A stretch of DNA of 64,000 bases from Clostridium sp. chh4-2. GTDB taxonomy: Bacteria; Bacillota; Clostridia; Lachnospirales; Lachnospiraceae. Below, piece by piece: positions 7,976 through 17,536 of this stretch. Under the pieces are notes generated by a model. It was not told the origin of the DNA. It saw nothing but the letters and a program-made list of their open reading frames with translations, and did not search any database. Both the position numbers and the translations under genes were made by a program. The DNA is taken from assembly GCF_002899675.1 (NCBI RefSeq), contig NZ_PKUU01000030.1:1-64000 (forward strand), read 5' to 3'. Each line of letters starts with the position of its first letter. Within the stretch, counting starts at the first letter, position 1.

Positions 7976-9049
7976 TTAATTTGCGTATTTCTTCTCACCG
8001 CGGAACTGAACCAGTGTGATGGCCAGAACGATGAGGAATAATATCATGGCAACTGCGCTGGCATAGCCTAAGTTCCAGTTACGGAAGGCTTCTTCGTAAA
8101 TATGGTAAACCAGCACGATGGCCGATTCATTCAGCACACCCGTGTTGCCTCCTGCCAGCATATAGACGATATCATATACTTTAAAGCAGTTGATGGTAAG
8201 AATGATGGTGACGAAGAATGTGGTCGGCTGAAGCTGAGGCCATGTGATATAGCGGAATTTCTGCCATACGTTCGCCCCGTCCAGACTTCCCGCCTCATAT
8301 AATTCAGCGTTGATTCCCTGAAGCCCGGCTAAGTAGATCACCATGTAATACCCCATATTCTTCCATACGGAGAACAGAATGACTGTAAACATTACCCAGT
8401 CTTTGTCCGCAGACCATTTGGGAAGGCTCTTGGCCGCCACACCCAGGTTGTATAAGATCATATTGACCGGGCCGCTTTTAGCCGGTGAAAAAAGCATGTT
8501 CCAAACCGCCGCAACCGCAACCAGTGAGGCCACATAAGGGAAAAAGCTCACGGTACGGAAGAAATTTTTTCCTTTAATTTTCTGATTCAGAATGACAGCC
8601 AGTCCTAAGGCAGCCGCCAAAGTCAAAGGTACAGTCGCAACACAATATACAATTGTATTTCTCAGCGAAGCCATAAAACGCTTATTTCCAATCATCATCA
8701 TAAAATTATCCAGCCCCGCAAACTGCATCGGGTTATTGCCGTCCCACTTTAAAAACGCGAGGACAAAAGCAAATATCACCGGTCCAAGTGTAAATACCGC
8801 AAATCCGATAAAATTAGGGGCGATAAAGGAATATGCCACCAGATCACGTTTCGTTTGTCTGCTGAACCGTTCCCCTGTTTTCGCCTGTCTGATCTTATCC
8901 TCTATTCTCTCAACTTTTTTCGCCAGCTTTTCGCGGCGTTTCGGATCGCTTTCTTTTTGTATCCGCTGTTTTAATTCCTCAAGCTGGGGATTCAGGACAG
9001 CCAGCTTTTTTTCGACCGCTGCCGGGTCTATCTTTCTCACCTTTGCCAT
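7976..9049 (-). CDS. Carbohydrate ABC transporter permease (MalF-type) with N-terminal coiled coil
   Basis: 357 aa, against ~290-310 for most such permeases. The extra ~70 residues are a charged N-terminal region rich in Lys, Glu and Arg, likely a coiled coil, before the first membrane helix at ~75-100 (FIAPNFIGFAVFTLGPVIF). The EAA motif is YEAGSLDGANVW. It partners the permease at 7125. The cytoplasmic extension is absent from the equivalent permease of the second ABC system here (29875). A hairpin at 9101-9130 separates it from the binding-protein gene. Confidence 0.9.
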   Translation of the reverse strand: MAKVRKIDPAAVEKKLAVLNPQLEELKQRIQKESDPKRREKLAKKVERIEDKIRQAKTGERFSRQTKRDLVAYSFIAPNFIGFAVFTLGPVIFAFVLAFLKWDGNNPMQFAGLDNFMMMIGNKRFMASLRNTIVYCVATVPLTLAAALGLAVILNQKIKGKNFFRTVSFFPYVASLVAVAAVWNMLFSPAKSGPVNMILYNLGVAAKSLPKWSADKDWVMFTVILFSVWKNMGYYMVIYLAGLQGINAELYEAGSLDGANVWQKFRYITWPQLQPTTFFVTIILTINCFKVYDIVYMLAGGNTGVLNESAIVLVYHIYEEAFRNWNLGYASAVAMILFLIVLAITLVQFRGEKKYAN

Positions 9050-9100
9050 TGCTCTCTTAACCGGTTGCCCGGCTATCCTCCTTTTATAGTTTCTTTAAAT

Positions 9101-9130
9101 GAGGCAGACGTTTTTAACTCCGTCTGCCTC
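9101..9130 (-). promoter_or_regulatory. Intercistronic hairpin between binding protein and permeases
   Basis: GAGGCAGACG and CGTCTGCCTC form a perfect 10-bp stem with a 10-nt loop, without a following U-run. Such hairpins commonly stabilise the upstream message so that more binding protein than permease is made. Confidence 0.6.
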
Positions 9131-9166
9131 TGTTTCCTAAAAACTGTCTTATGTGATTGTCCGATA

Positions 9167-10534
9167 TTACTGTCCTAAAACTGCCTTAATCTTTTCGTTC
9201 ATGCTGGCAATGCCTTCGTCAATGGTCATATTGCCTGTCATAATGTTGTCATGAGCCTCATTCAGAATCGTTTCCATCTCTGAACTCTTCGCATTAACAG
9301 GCATTTCCAGATAGAGGTTTGCAGTCTGAAGGGCTTCTTTGTTTCCATCCTCTGTTGGGAATCCCTCAATGGAAGAAATCATGGTGGCGATATCATCTGT
9401 CATCAGAGCCGGAATGGTTCCTGTCTTAGCAAGAATCTCCGCGCCTTCCTCACTGCATACGAATTTGATGAAATTCCATGCTTCCTCTTTATGAGGTGCG
9501 TTGGCAGGAATTGATAAAGCTGTAATTGTAGCCAGTGTAGATCCCGGTTCCACGCCTTCTGCATGAGGATATTTGGCGATTCCCCAGTTTGCGCAGTCTG
9601 TATATTCGCCATTGTTGATCTTTTCAATCAGGGTGGAGATAAACCAGGTTCCCATGTTCATCATACCGATATTGCCCTGTGAAAATGCTCCTGAATAATG
9701 AAGGTTTGAAGTCTTTAATGTTGCATAATCCTGGCAAACGCCGTCTTCCTGCTCTTGTAAAATCATCTCATAATAAGGTTTCAGGAAATCATATTCTCCA
9801 TCCACGATGGTATGTTTTCCGTCCAAAATTCCGAAAAGCTGTACGGCGCTTCTCCATGTATGGTAATGAGCTCCGAATACTTCTGATCCCGGCTGGTCAT
9901 TTGTGATCTTTCTTGCCAGCTCGTCATACTGCTCAAATGTCATATCATTGGTTGGGTAAGGTACGCCCGCATTATCAAACACATCTTTATTGTAGTAAAG
10001 AACCCAGAAATCGCTTCTGAACGGCAGCTCATACAGGCTGTCATTGACTTTAATCTGATCCGTCAGGCCCTTAAACGCGTCCAGATCCACTCCGTCCTTT
10101 TCAATATAGGAATCCAAAGGCTCTAATGTTCCTTTATTCACTAATGTGGTATATCCCGGAACATCTTTCACTGTAACTACGTCAAAATCAGAACCGTTTC
10201 CTGTAAGCTGGGTTCCAAGAACCGTCTGGTAGTCGGAGCTTCCAAGATCCACCATCTCAATCTTAATATCCGGGTTTGCCGCTTCATATGCATCGATCAG
10301 CGGAACATAATAAGGGGTCAGGTCTTTATCCCAAATAGACCATTTTAATACGGTTTGTCCTTCTTTGGCCTCTGTCTTGCTCTCCGCTTTTGCCGCCTGG
10401 GTATCCGCTGTGCCGCTTGTAGACACAGCCGTTGTATCATTCGATGCAGGAGCCTTTGTGCCGCCTCCGCATCCGGCTAAACTGCCTACCATTGATGCAG
10501 CCAGCATTAAACTCAATATAGATTTCTTTTTCAT
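9167..10534 (-). CDS. Sugar ABC transporter substrate-binding lipoprotein
   Basis: 455 aa extracellular solute-binding protein. It has a lipoprotein signal (MKKKSILSLMLAASMVGS, lipobox LAGC, lipidated C22) and a low-complexity Ala/Thr/Ser linker. A cluster 1 solute-binding fold follows (VLKWSIWDKDLTPYYVPLID). It should capture the oligosaccharide for the two permeases downstream. Gene context suggests lyase-generated glycosaminoglycan fragments. It is the first gene of the minus-strand operon, divergent from the YesM/YesN pair, and reads from the promoter near 10597. Confidence 0.9.
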   Translation of the reverse strand: MKKKSILSLMLAASMVGSLAGCGGGTKAPASNDTTAVSTSGTADTQAAKAESKTEAKEGQTVLKWSIWDKDLTPYYVPLIDAYEAANPDIKIEMVDLGSSDYQTVLGTQLTGNGSDFDVVTVKDVPGYTTLVNKGTLEPLDSYIEKDGVDLDAFKGLTDQIKVNDSLYELPFRSDFWVLYYNKDVFDNAGVPYPTNDMTFEQYDELARKITNDQPGSEVFGAHYHTWRSAVQLFGILDGKHTIVDGEYDFLKPYYEMILQEQEDGVCQDYATLKTSNLHYSGAFSQGNIGMMNMGTWFISTLIEKINNGEYTDCANWGIAKYPHAEGVEPGSTLATITALSIPANAPHKEEAWNFIKFVCSEEGAEILAKTGTIPALMTDDIATMISSIEGFPTEDGNKEALQTANLYLEMPVNAKSSEMETILNEAHDNIMTGNMTIDEGIASMNEKIKAVLGQ

Positions 10535-10596
10535 CCCTGTTTCCTCTCATTCTGCCGTTCTTTCCGGCTTTTCGTTGTTGCTTTGTTTATGTCATC

Positions 10597-10625
10597 ATTA
10601 TACATTTTTTCCATTGGGCGTTGAA
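10597..10625 (-). promoter_or_regulatory. Candidate promoter of the ABC / GAG operon
   Basis: On the minus strand a TATAAT (10602-10597) follows a weak TTCAAC (10625-10620) with a 17-bp spacer. A good -10 with a poor -35 fits a promoter needing an activator such as the divergent AraC-type response regulator. Confidence 0.45.
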
Positions 10626-10770
10626 TGGAATTTCTAGCGGAAAAGATTCATTTTTTAACTAAAATACTTTTTTTATTCCGTAAAACCGTGTAAAAAACAT
10701 ACACTTTTTTATCATAACCAGCACTATTTTACAATCAGATTCAGCTTTTTGCACATATTTTTAAAACCGT

Positions 10771-10799
10771 TTGACAAATATTAAGCAATTTACTATAGT
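10771..10799 (+). promoter_or_regulatory. Promoter of the YesM/YesN pair
   Basis: TTGACA (10771-10776), 17-bp spacer and TATAGT (10794-10799) lie 23 bp before the kinase start. Near-consensus, so probably constitutive. Confidence 0.7.
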
Positions 10800-10822
10800 A
10801 TTGATGAAAGCGGGGGATTCCT

Positions 10823-12670
10823 ATGATAAAACGCATAATGCCAAAGACAATCCGTGGAAAGATCATCACCTGTACAGGTGCTTTTACTATTATAATCGCG
10901 GTGATAACCGTTACAATCTGCTACTGCGTCTTTCAGACGTTTCTGATCCGGAACCAAATCCAATCAGCCGAATACAATCTTCAGGTGGTTTCCCACAATG
11001 TTTCTGCAAATATGGATAATATTATAAATTTTAATGAATGGTGTACGTCCAATCCTGAGATCAGCAGGTATCTGGATGCATTTAAAAACCAGACCAAGAT
11101 GCCCTCGATCTCTTCCGATCACGCTTACCTCAGAATGATGGCTCTCAACGCCTATGACCGCCTGAAAGAGGAATACCGCAACACCTATTCCCATAATTAC
11201 ATAGCAAGAGTGATCATCAGCCCTCTCAACTGCTGGAATTATCTTCAAATTTCCGATACCGCCTCTTCTCTGACGCCAAGAGCGGCGGACATCATCCATA
11301 ATGCCGGTTTCTTTGAAGAGCTCTACGGAGCAAACGATTATCTGTGGCCCGGTCTTGAAGAAGATCCTTTCGCCACTCTGGAATCAGGCATGATTCTTCC
11401 AATCATCCGTCCTGTTTACAACCAATATAATTCTGAAATTGTGGGCTGGACCTATTTTGCCATATCCGACCAGCTGATCAGTTCTTATTTAAGCTCTTTT
11501 CCGCTGGATGACGGCAGCCATCTCTATATCACCATCGGCAGCCGTTCCTATCTGTATGAGGACGGAATTTTTAAAGAAACTCCGCTGACCTGCCAAATAC
11601 TTGAGGATATCAGCAGCAATACGGTCAACAGCCAGGCCAGCCTTGTTAAACTTCCCGACGGCAGCAAACGCCGCATTGTCACCTGCCCGTTAAGCAGCAG
11701 GGGATGGACCATATCTCTTATGTTATCTGAAAAGAATTATAACACGCAGACCCAAGTGTATCTTCTTTTGGTGGGAATCATTGGCGTGACCATTTTTGTT
11801 ATGGCATTTCTTCTCGTCTATATGTTGAACCGAACCATCAGCCAGCCGGTGAAGAAGCTGAAAGGCACCATCGACCGGATTTCCCACGGGGATTTCACAA
11901 GGGATTCTTCTATCGAATGGGAGGACGAGCTGGGCGTAATCGGCCGGGGCATCAATCAGATGTCGGAAGATGTGGTTTCTCTGATGGAAAAGCGTGTGAC
12001 CGATGAAAAACAGAAAAAGGATCTGGAATACCAGATACTCCAAAGCCAGATCAACCCGCATTTTCTATACAATACGCTGAATTCGATCAAATGGATGGCT
12101 ACCATACAGAATGCGCCGGGCATCGCGGAGATGACCACATCCCTCGCCCGTCTGATGAAAAATGTCTCCAAAGGTACCGCCTCCCTCATACCTCTCAAAG
12201 AGGAACTGGACCTGGTTAAAGACTATTTTCTGATCCAGCAGTACCGTTACGGAGGAAGCATTTCCATCGAGTATCAGATCGAATCCGAGGATCTGTACCA
12301 ATGCCGCCTTCACCGGTTCAGCCTTCAGCCAATGGTGGAAAATGCTTTGTTCCATGGAATCGAGCCAAAAGGCTGCGTCGGAAAGGTGATCATAAAAGCG
12401 GAAAAAACGGAAGACCCTAATTCCTCTCCATCCCTTAAAATCTCGGTGACAGACAATGGAATCGGAATGACGGAGGATACCATCTCAAAGATACTGACTG
12501 GAGAGGCCAGCCCCAGCGCCGACTTTTTCAAGCAGGTGGGAATTAACAATGTCAACAAACGGATTCAATACGATTTTGGGCCCGATTATGGAATTCATAT
12601 AGAAAGTCAGCCCGGAGAATATACGACTGTAATTATCATACTCCCCTACTCCACACCGGCGGAGGATTAG
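10823..12670 (+). CDS. YesM-type sensor histidine kinase
   Basis: 615 aa. A membrane helix at ~15-40 is followed by an extracellular sensor region of ~260 residues, a second helix at ~312-337, and HAMP (NRTISQPVKKLKGTIDRISH). The His-kinase domain has the phospho-acceptor in QINPHFLYNTLNS (H413), then a HATPase domain (ENALFHGIEPKG, DNGIGM). This class senses extracellular sugars or binding protein and phosphorylates an AraC-type response regulator. A GGGGGA site precedes the ATG. The partner gene follows after 17 bp, and the divergent transport/degradation operon is the obvious target. Confidence 0.92.
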   Translation: MIKRIMPKTIRGKIITCTGAFTIIIAVITVTICYCVFQTFLIRNQIQSAEYNLQVVSHNVSANMDNIINFNEWCTSNPEISRYLDAFKNQTKMPSISSDHAYLRMMALNAYDRLKEEYRNTYSHNYIARVIISPLNCWNYLQISDTASSLTPRAADIIHNAGFFEELYGANDYLWPGLEEDPFATLESGMILPIIRPVYNQYNSEIVGWTYFAISDQLISSYLSSFPLDDGSHLYITIGSRSYLYEDGIFKETPLTCQILEDISSNTVNSQASLVKLPDGSKRRIVTCPLSSRGWTISLMLSEKNYNTQTQVYLLLVGIIGVTIFVMAFLLVYMLNRTISQPVKKLKGTIDRISHGDFTRDSSIEWEDELGVIGRGINQMSEDVVSLMEKRVTDEKQKKDLEYQILQSQINPHFLYNTLNSIKWMATIQNAPGIAEMTTSLARLMKNVSKGTASLIPLKEELDLVKDYFLIQQYRYGGSISIEYQIESEDLYQCRLHRFSLQPMVENALFHGIEPKGCVGKVIIKAEKTEDPNSSPSLKISVTDNGIGMTEDTISKILTGEASPSADFFKQVGINNVNKRIQYDFGPDYGIHIESQPGEYTTVIIILPYSTPAED

Positions 12671-12687
12671 GGGAAAAGGAGGATTTT

Positions 12688-14307
12688 ATGATTAAACTTT
12701 TAATTGTGGACGACGAGCCCCTGGTTCAGATTGGCATCAAATCGATGATCAGCTGGGCGGATTACGGCATCGAAGTCTGTGGAACAGCGATGAACGGGGA
12801 AGCGGCTTTAAAACTCATCGAGGAATACTCGCCGGAACTGGTGATCACCGATATTAAGATGCCGATTATGAACGGTCTGGATCTGGCTAAAACGTGCCGG
12901 GACACTTATGGTCCCATCCCTCTGTTCATCTTCCTCACCAGCTATGAAGAATTTCAGCTGATCAAACAGGCCATGTCCTATCAGGCCGTGGATTATCTGA
13001 TCAAGCTGGAATTGGACGCCAAATCCCTGACCGATTCGGTAAAACGCGCGCTGGAACGGCTGGAAAATTTAAGAGCCAGCGAGGCGTACAAAAAGGAAGG
13101 CGGCCGCCCCCTTTTGCAGAGCTACAACGATAAGTTCCTCATGCGCCTTCTCTACAACCTGTTTGACAGCAGGGAACAATTCGAAATCCAGGCAAAGGAC
13201 CTGAAACTGGATTTTACGGATCTCTCATATGTAGCGGCTCACGGAGAGATCTACAGCGAAAAGGCGGATCAGATGGAACCGGCCCAGCAGGTAAATCTCT
13301 ATTCCAGCAGCCTTCAGATGACCCGGGAAATCTTATCAAAATACCAGTCCTGTTACATAATTTCCCTGGACAAACGCCATTTTGCGGTTATTTTCTATTC
13401 CGCATCCGGCAAGGATCTCAGTCTGGACGCACTGCAAAACGCCCTTTCCAACACCGCCCATATGGTTTTTAACTATTTTTCCGTCCGGCTGACGGCGGGA
13501 ATCGGAAGTATTCTGGAAGATCCTTTAAAGATCAGCGAATCCTATCAGGAAGCAAGGCGGGCATTTAACATGACCGGCCCGGATAACCCGATCAAGACAT
13601 TTTCCGGCATTTCGGAAGGGGCCATCAAAAATTCCTTTAATCTGGCTCTTTTTAAGGATTCCTTTACAAAGGCATTTGAAGAATTTGATACTGATGTTTT
13701 AAACACTGCCATCACGGAGATCACCGGACTTTTCGCGTCCCATCCTCTCCGCTACCTTCAGGCGATGGACGGCGCCTGCAACATCCTTTATCTGGCAATT
13801 TCCCTACTTCCGGACGGGGAAGAAACCATGAATCAGATATTTTCCGGTCATGCCGACGGATACCGTTCCATCTATAAGCTGAAAAATGTGGATCAGGTCA
13901 ACGAATGGCTGGAAACCTTCCGCGCCGGCCTCTGCCAGGTCCTCCAAAGCAGGCGTAAAACCTATAAAGACCACGTGATCACCAACGTGCAGAAATACAT
14001 CAACAACCATGTTGAGGAACGGCTTTCCTTAAATGAAGTGGCCGCCGTATTCGGCCTGAGCCCCAATTATCTCAGTGCCCTTTTTAAGAAATCCTGCAAT
14101 ATCGGATTTTCCGAATACATCACCCAGAAAAAGGTGGCGAGGGCAAAAGCCCTGCTTCTGGAAGAAAACATGAAGATCTATGAAGTAGCGGACATGCTGG
14201 GTTTTGAAAGCGCCTTTTATTTCAGCAAGGTGTTCAAAAAAGTGGAAGGCATATCCCCTCGCGAATATGTCCAGGACCATATCACCAGCCCTACCGCCCT
14301 TAAATAA
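12688..14307 (+). CDS. YesN-type response regulator, AraC family
   Basis: 539 aa. The receiver domain (1-120) has phospho-acceptor D55 in VITDIKMPIMNG. A long middle region follows. A C-terminal AraC DNA-binding domain (~435-530) contains LSLNEVAAVFGLSPNYLSALFKK split over two HTH motifs and the second helix YEVADMLGFESAFYFSKVFK-type signature. An AAAGGAGG site precedes the start. It probably activates the operon starting at 10534 and perhaps the heparinase-like gene at 14441. Confidence 0.92.
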   Translation: MIKLLIVDDEPLVQIGIKSMISWADYGIEVCGTAMNGEAALKLIEEYSPELVITDIKMPIMNGLDLAKTCRDTYGPIPLFIFLTSYEEFQLIKQAMSYQAVDYLIKLELDAKSLTDSVKRALERLENLRASEAYKKEGGRPLLQSYNDKFLMRLLYNLFDSREQFEIQAKDLKLDFTDLSYVAAHGEIYSEKADQMEPAQQVNLYSSSLQMTREILSKYQSCYIISLDKRHFAVIFYSASGKDLSLDALQNALSNTAHMVFNYFSVRLTAGIGSILEDPLKISESYQEARRAFNMTGPDNPIKTFSGISEGAIKNSFNLALFKDSFTKAFEEFDTDVLNTAITEITGLFASHPLRYLQAMDGACNILYLAISLLPDGEETMNQIFSGHADGYRSIYKLKNVDQVNEWLETFRAGLCQVLQSRRKTYKDHVITNVQKYINNHVEERLSLNEVAAVFGLSPNYLSALFKKSCNIGFSEYITQKKVARAKALLLEENMKIYEVADMLGFESAFYFSKVFKKVEGISPREYVQDHITSPTALK

Positions 14308-14440
14308 AATTAAGTGAAAAAGTACATTTTAATCTGTAAATATTTCATTGTAAATGCCGCCGGTCTGTTATTAAATAAAAGCAGTACAGATCAGCCTGCC
14401 AAACAGTCACATAATCTCATATAAAAGGAGCATCTTATCC

Positions 14441-16309
14441 ATGTTTACAGAAACAGCGTCAAAACTCGCGCCCCCATTTCTATCCTTTTCTCCTTCCGCC
14501 CCGGTTCAGGACCGGAACTTCTGGGAGAATCTGGATGATTCTATAAAACAGCAGCTTATAAAGGACGGGGAAGCTTATCTGAATTATGATTATCCGATCC
14601 TGAAGGCCATGGACTATATGGAATTTTCCAGAAATGGCTGCCGGGTAAACTATGAAACAAAACTTTTCAGCCGCCGCACGGCTCTCAACACCCTGGTTCT
14701 GGCCGAATGCGTTGAAAATAAAGGGCGGTTTATGGACGATATCATAAACGGCATATTTATGATCTGCGAAGAAAGCGGCTGGCAGCTTCCCGCCCACAAT
14801 TCCTATATCCGGGACACCCCCCAATTTCCGCTTCCTGACGTGACCCGTCCGGTCATCGATCTATTCAGCGCAGAAACCGGCGCAGTGCTGGCCGTTGCGG
14901 AATTTCTTTTAAGGGAACCGCTGGCCCGGATCAGTCCCGCCATCTCAAAGTTAATCGATCACAATCTGGAAACCAGAATCTTCACTCCCTATCTCTCGGA
15001 ATATTTCTGGTGGATGGGCGACGGCAGGGAATCCCTTAACAACTGGACGGTCTGGTGCACCCAGAATATTCTTCTGGCCGCTTTTACCAGAACGATGACC
15101 GTGGACAGGCAGATGGCTGTAATCGAAAAAGCCTGTAGAAGTGTCGACTATTTTCTGGGCGAATACGGCGAAGACGGCTGCTGCGACGAAGGCGCCCAAT
15201 ACTACCGCCATGCCGGACTGTGCCTGTTTAACTGCATTGAAATCTTAAACGGAATTACCGGAAATGCCTTTTCTTCTCTCTATAAGGCAGATAAAATTAA
15301 GAACATCGCGGCCTATATCGTGAATGTCCATATCAGCGATATTTACTATGTCAATTTTTCCGACTGCTCTCCCGCAGCAGGAAGATGCAATGCCAGAGAA
15401 TTTCTGTTCGGCCTGAGAACGGATAACCCCGATCTGATGAAGCTGGCCGCTTCCGACTACCAGAAAAGCGCTGATCCTCTTCTCACTGAGGAGCACAATC
15501 TGTTCTACCGTCTTCAAACGCTGGCCTGCCATAAGGACATGATGAATTATGAGAAAAATCCTTTAATCCACTATAAAGACCTTTATTACGGCAGCACCGG
15601 ACTTTTTATCTCCAGAGACAGCCGCTACTGCCTGGCCGTAAAAGGCGGCTGCAACAATGACAGCCACAACCATAATGATACGGGAAGCTTTACAATCTAC
15701 AAGGACGGACAGCCGTTATTTATTGATATCGGAGTTGAAAGTTATACCAGGAAGACATTTTCGCCCCAGCGCTATGAAATATGGACCATGCAGTCCCAAT
15801 TTCACAACTTGCCCACATTTTTAGGATGCAGCCGTTCCGATCTGGAACAAATGCCCTATGCTTATGCATCAGACTTTATGGACGGAATTGGGGCAATGGA
15901 GATGAACGGGGAAGATTATAAAGCGAAAAATGTGGCCTATCTTTTAGATGGAGAATGCAGTTCCATCACCATGGATATCGCCGATGCGTATCCGGACCGA
16001 CGGATTATTACTTACGTGCGCAAAGCGGCACTGTATAAGGGGAAGGAAATCGTGATTGAGGATTCCTATACCGGTACGCTAGCGCCTGTTGTTTTGTCGC
16101 TGATCAGTTATGAAAAGCCAAATTGGAATGAAGAACGGAGGGTTCTTTCGATAGGGGAACTGGGGGAATGCCGGATTACGGGATGTTCCAGTGTAAAGAC
16201 AGAGGCTTTTGCAGTGGAGGATCAGAGGCTTCGATTGGCTTGGAAACATGAGCTTTACAGGAGTTTGGTGACTTTTGAAGGAAGTGAACTTGAGTTGAGG
16301 ATTCGGTAA
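14441..16309 (+). CDS. Second heparinase II/III-family protein
   Basis: 622 aa, cytoplasmic (no signal peptide). An N-terminal alpha-helical toroid (WWMGDGRESLNNWTVWC at ~190) is followed by the heparinase II/III beta domain with NNDSHNHNDTGSFTIY and PLFIDIGVESYT. It is only distantly similar to the lyase at 3701 and belongs to another subgroup. It lies 133 bp after the response regulator on the same strand; AAAGGAG precedes the ATG. It could be a second lyase for a different linkage. Confidence 0.8.
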   Translation: MFTETASKLAPPFLSFSPSAPVQDRNFWENLDDSIKQQLIKDGEAYLNYDYPILKAMDYMEFSRNGCRVNYETKLFSRRTALNTLVLAECVENKGRFMDDIINGIFMICEESGWQLPAHNSYIRDTPQFPLPDVTRPVIDLFSAETGAVLAVAEFLLREPLARISPAISKLIDHNLETRIFTPYLSEYFWWMGDGRESLNNWTVWCTQNILLAAFTRTMTVDRQMAVIEKACRSVDYFLGEYGEDGCCDEGAQYYRHAGLCLFNCIEILNGITGNAFSSLYKADKIKNIAAYIVNVHISDIYYVNFSDCSPAAGRCNAREFLFGLRTDNPDLMKLAASDYQKSADPLLTEEHNLFYRLQTLACHKDMMNYEKNPLIHYKDLYYGSTGLFISRDSRYCLAVKGGCNNDSHNHNDTGSFTIYKDGQPLFIDIGVESYTRKTFSPQRYEIWTMQSQFHNLPTFLGCSRSDLEQMPYAYASDFMDGIGAMEMNGEDYKAKNVAYLLDGECSSITMDIADAYPDRRIITYVRKAALYKGKEIVIEDSYTGTLAPVVLSLISYEKPNWNEERRVLSIGELGECRITGCSSVKTEAFAVEDQRLRLAWKHELYRSLVTFEGSELELRIR

Positions 16310-16345
16310 ACGGAAATGTGACCAATATTTTGCATATTTACCAGA

Positions 16346-16379
16346 AAAGTGAAGACATTTTTAAAAATGCCTTCACTTT
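16346..16379. terminator. Bidirectional intrinsic terminator
   Basis: AAAGTGAAG and CTTCACTTT form a 9-bp stem, extended by further A/T pairing in the centre. It lies between the convergent ends at 16309 and 16383. It resembles the tandem units at 163-235. Confidence 0.65.
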
Positions 16380-16382
16380 AGT

Positions 16383-17477
16383 CTAATGTTCAAACCCAAG
16401 AACAGCTCCGATATCTTCAGGACTATTCCATAAATCAGTCATATGTGTGTCTGTATCTACAGCAACAATATACTCTCCGTTTTCAACTTTTTCTTTATAA
16501 TAATCTCTTTCTTTTATCATTTGAGGCACATCTGCCATTGGCTGCGGAATACCGCTGCTGAATCTCATAGGTGTCCATGTTATCGTACTGCCATCATTCA
16601 TAGTCCATTTTACGTCAAAACTACCCTCAAACGAACTATTTGTAAACGTTCCATCTCTTTCCACTCTTACAGCGGTCCTACGTCCATTACCAGCTGCAGC
16701 TTTGTTTGTATCCCTGGTCTCTAAGATTCGGCCTGCGCCATTTGGACTATCCTCTGTCCACTCGCCTGAATATAAATAAATATCCCTGGTATCGTTATCG
16801 CCGAAGACTGCTTTTACCCATATTCCATAACCGCTTCTCATTCCATTTTCCCACTGTCCAAAATAGTAGAAATTGTCTGGATAGACAGCAAGCCCGTTCA
16901 CTCCGTCCTCATCATAATAAATAAAAGCATCGTCAATTGCGGCACTCATTTCCATATAACGGTCCTGACGCATTAATCTTTGCAGATTCTCTAAATCAGT
17001 TTCAAGGAAATATGGATAAATCTCCTTCAGTAAATCGAGACTTTTTTTATTGTTTCCGTTTTCACCGATCAGTAATTTCAATTTTTCAATCTCTGTTTCA
17101 GCTTTTTTATTGCCAAGTTCTTTCGCTTTTTCTAAATCGGCCAGCGCTTTTTCGTAAAATATTTCTTTTTGCTCAGCGCTTAGTTCAGCACTGCCTATAT
17201 AGGCCTTAGCCCGTTCCATATAAGCTTCTGTCTTTTTGGGATCAATCTCGATCGCTAAAGAAAATACAATTATAGCTTCTTCATAGTTTCCCTCCAATAA
17301 ATATTTAGCACCCAGTTCAAATTGGCTCTGCCATTCAGAAACTGTTTCTTTTTCAGCATCTGAAATGTCCCCATCCTTCATGTTACATCCTGCCAGTAAA
17401 AAGGACAACATGAAAATACTAAAAACTATTGTTTTACTGTATATAAATTTCCTTAATCCAATACTTTTTCTTTTCAT
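16383..17477 (-). CDS. TPR- and MORN-containing lipoprotein
   Basis: 364 aa. A lipoprotein signal ends in LLAGC (C31). At least one clear TPR unit (GAKYLLEGNYEEAIIVFSLA, ~55-90) is followed by a Lys/Glu-rich helical segment. Two MORN-like repeats occur at ~205-245 (YFGQWENGMRSGYG and YSGEWTEDSPNGAGRI). The protein should be tethered outside the membrane; its role is unknown. The gene is more AT-rich than its neighbours, which hints at acquisition. TPR-MORN lipoproteins are often variable between strains. Confidence 0.75.
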   Translation of the reverse strand: MKRKSIGLRKFIYSKTIVFSIFMLSFLLAGCNMKDGDISDAEKETVSEWQSQFELGAKYLLEGNYEEAIIVFSLAIEIDPKKTEAYMERAKAYIGSAELSAEQKEIFYEKALADLEKAKELGNKKAETEIEKLKLLIGENGNNKKSLDLLKEIYPYFLETDLENLQRLMRQDRYMEMSAAIDDAFIYYDEDGVNGLAVYPDNFYYFGQWENGMRSGYGIWVKAVFGDNDTRDIYLYSGEWTEDSPNGAGRILETRDTNKAAAGNGRRTAVRVERDGTFTNSSFEGSFDVKWTMNDGSTITWTPMRFSSGIPQPMADVPQMIKERDYYKEKVENGEYIVAVDTDTHMTDLWNSPEDIGAVLGFEH

Positions 17478-17536
17478 ATTGCCCCCATAACATATATTTT
17501 TAACACGGATAAAATCCGGCTTATTAAAGCAAACTC

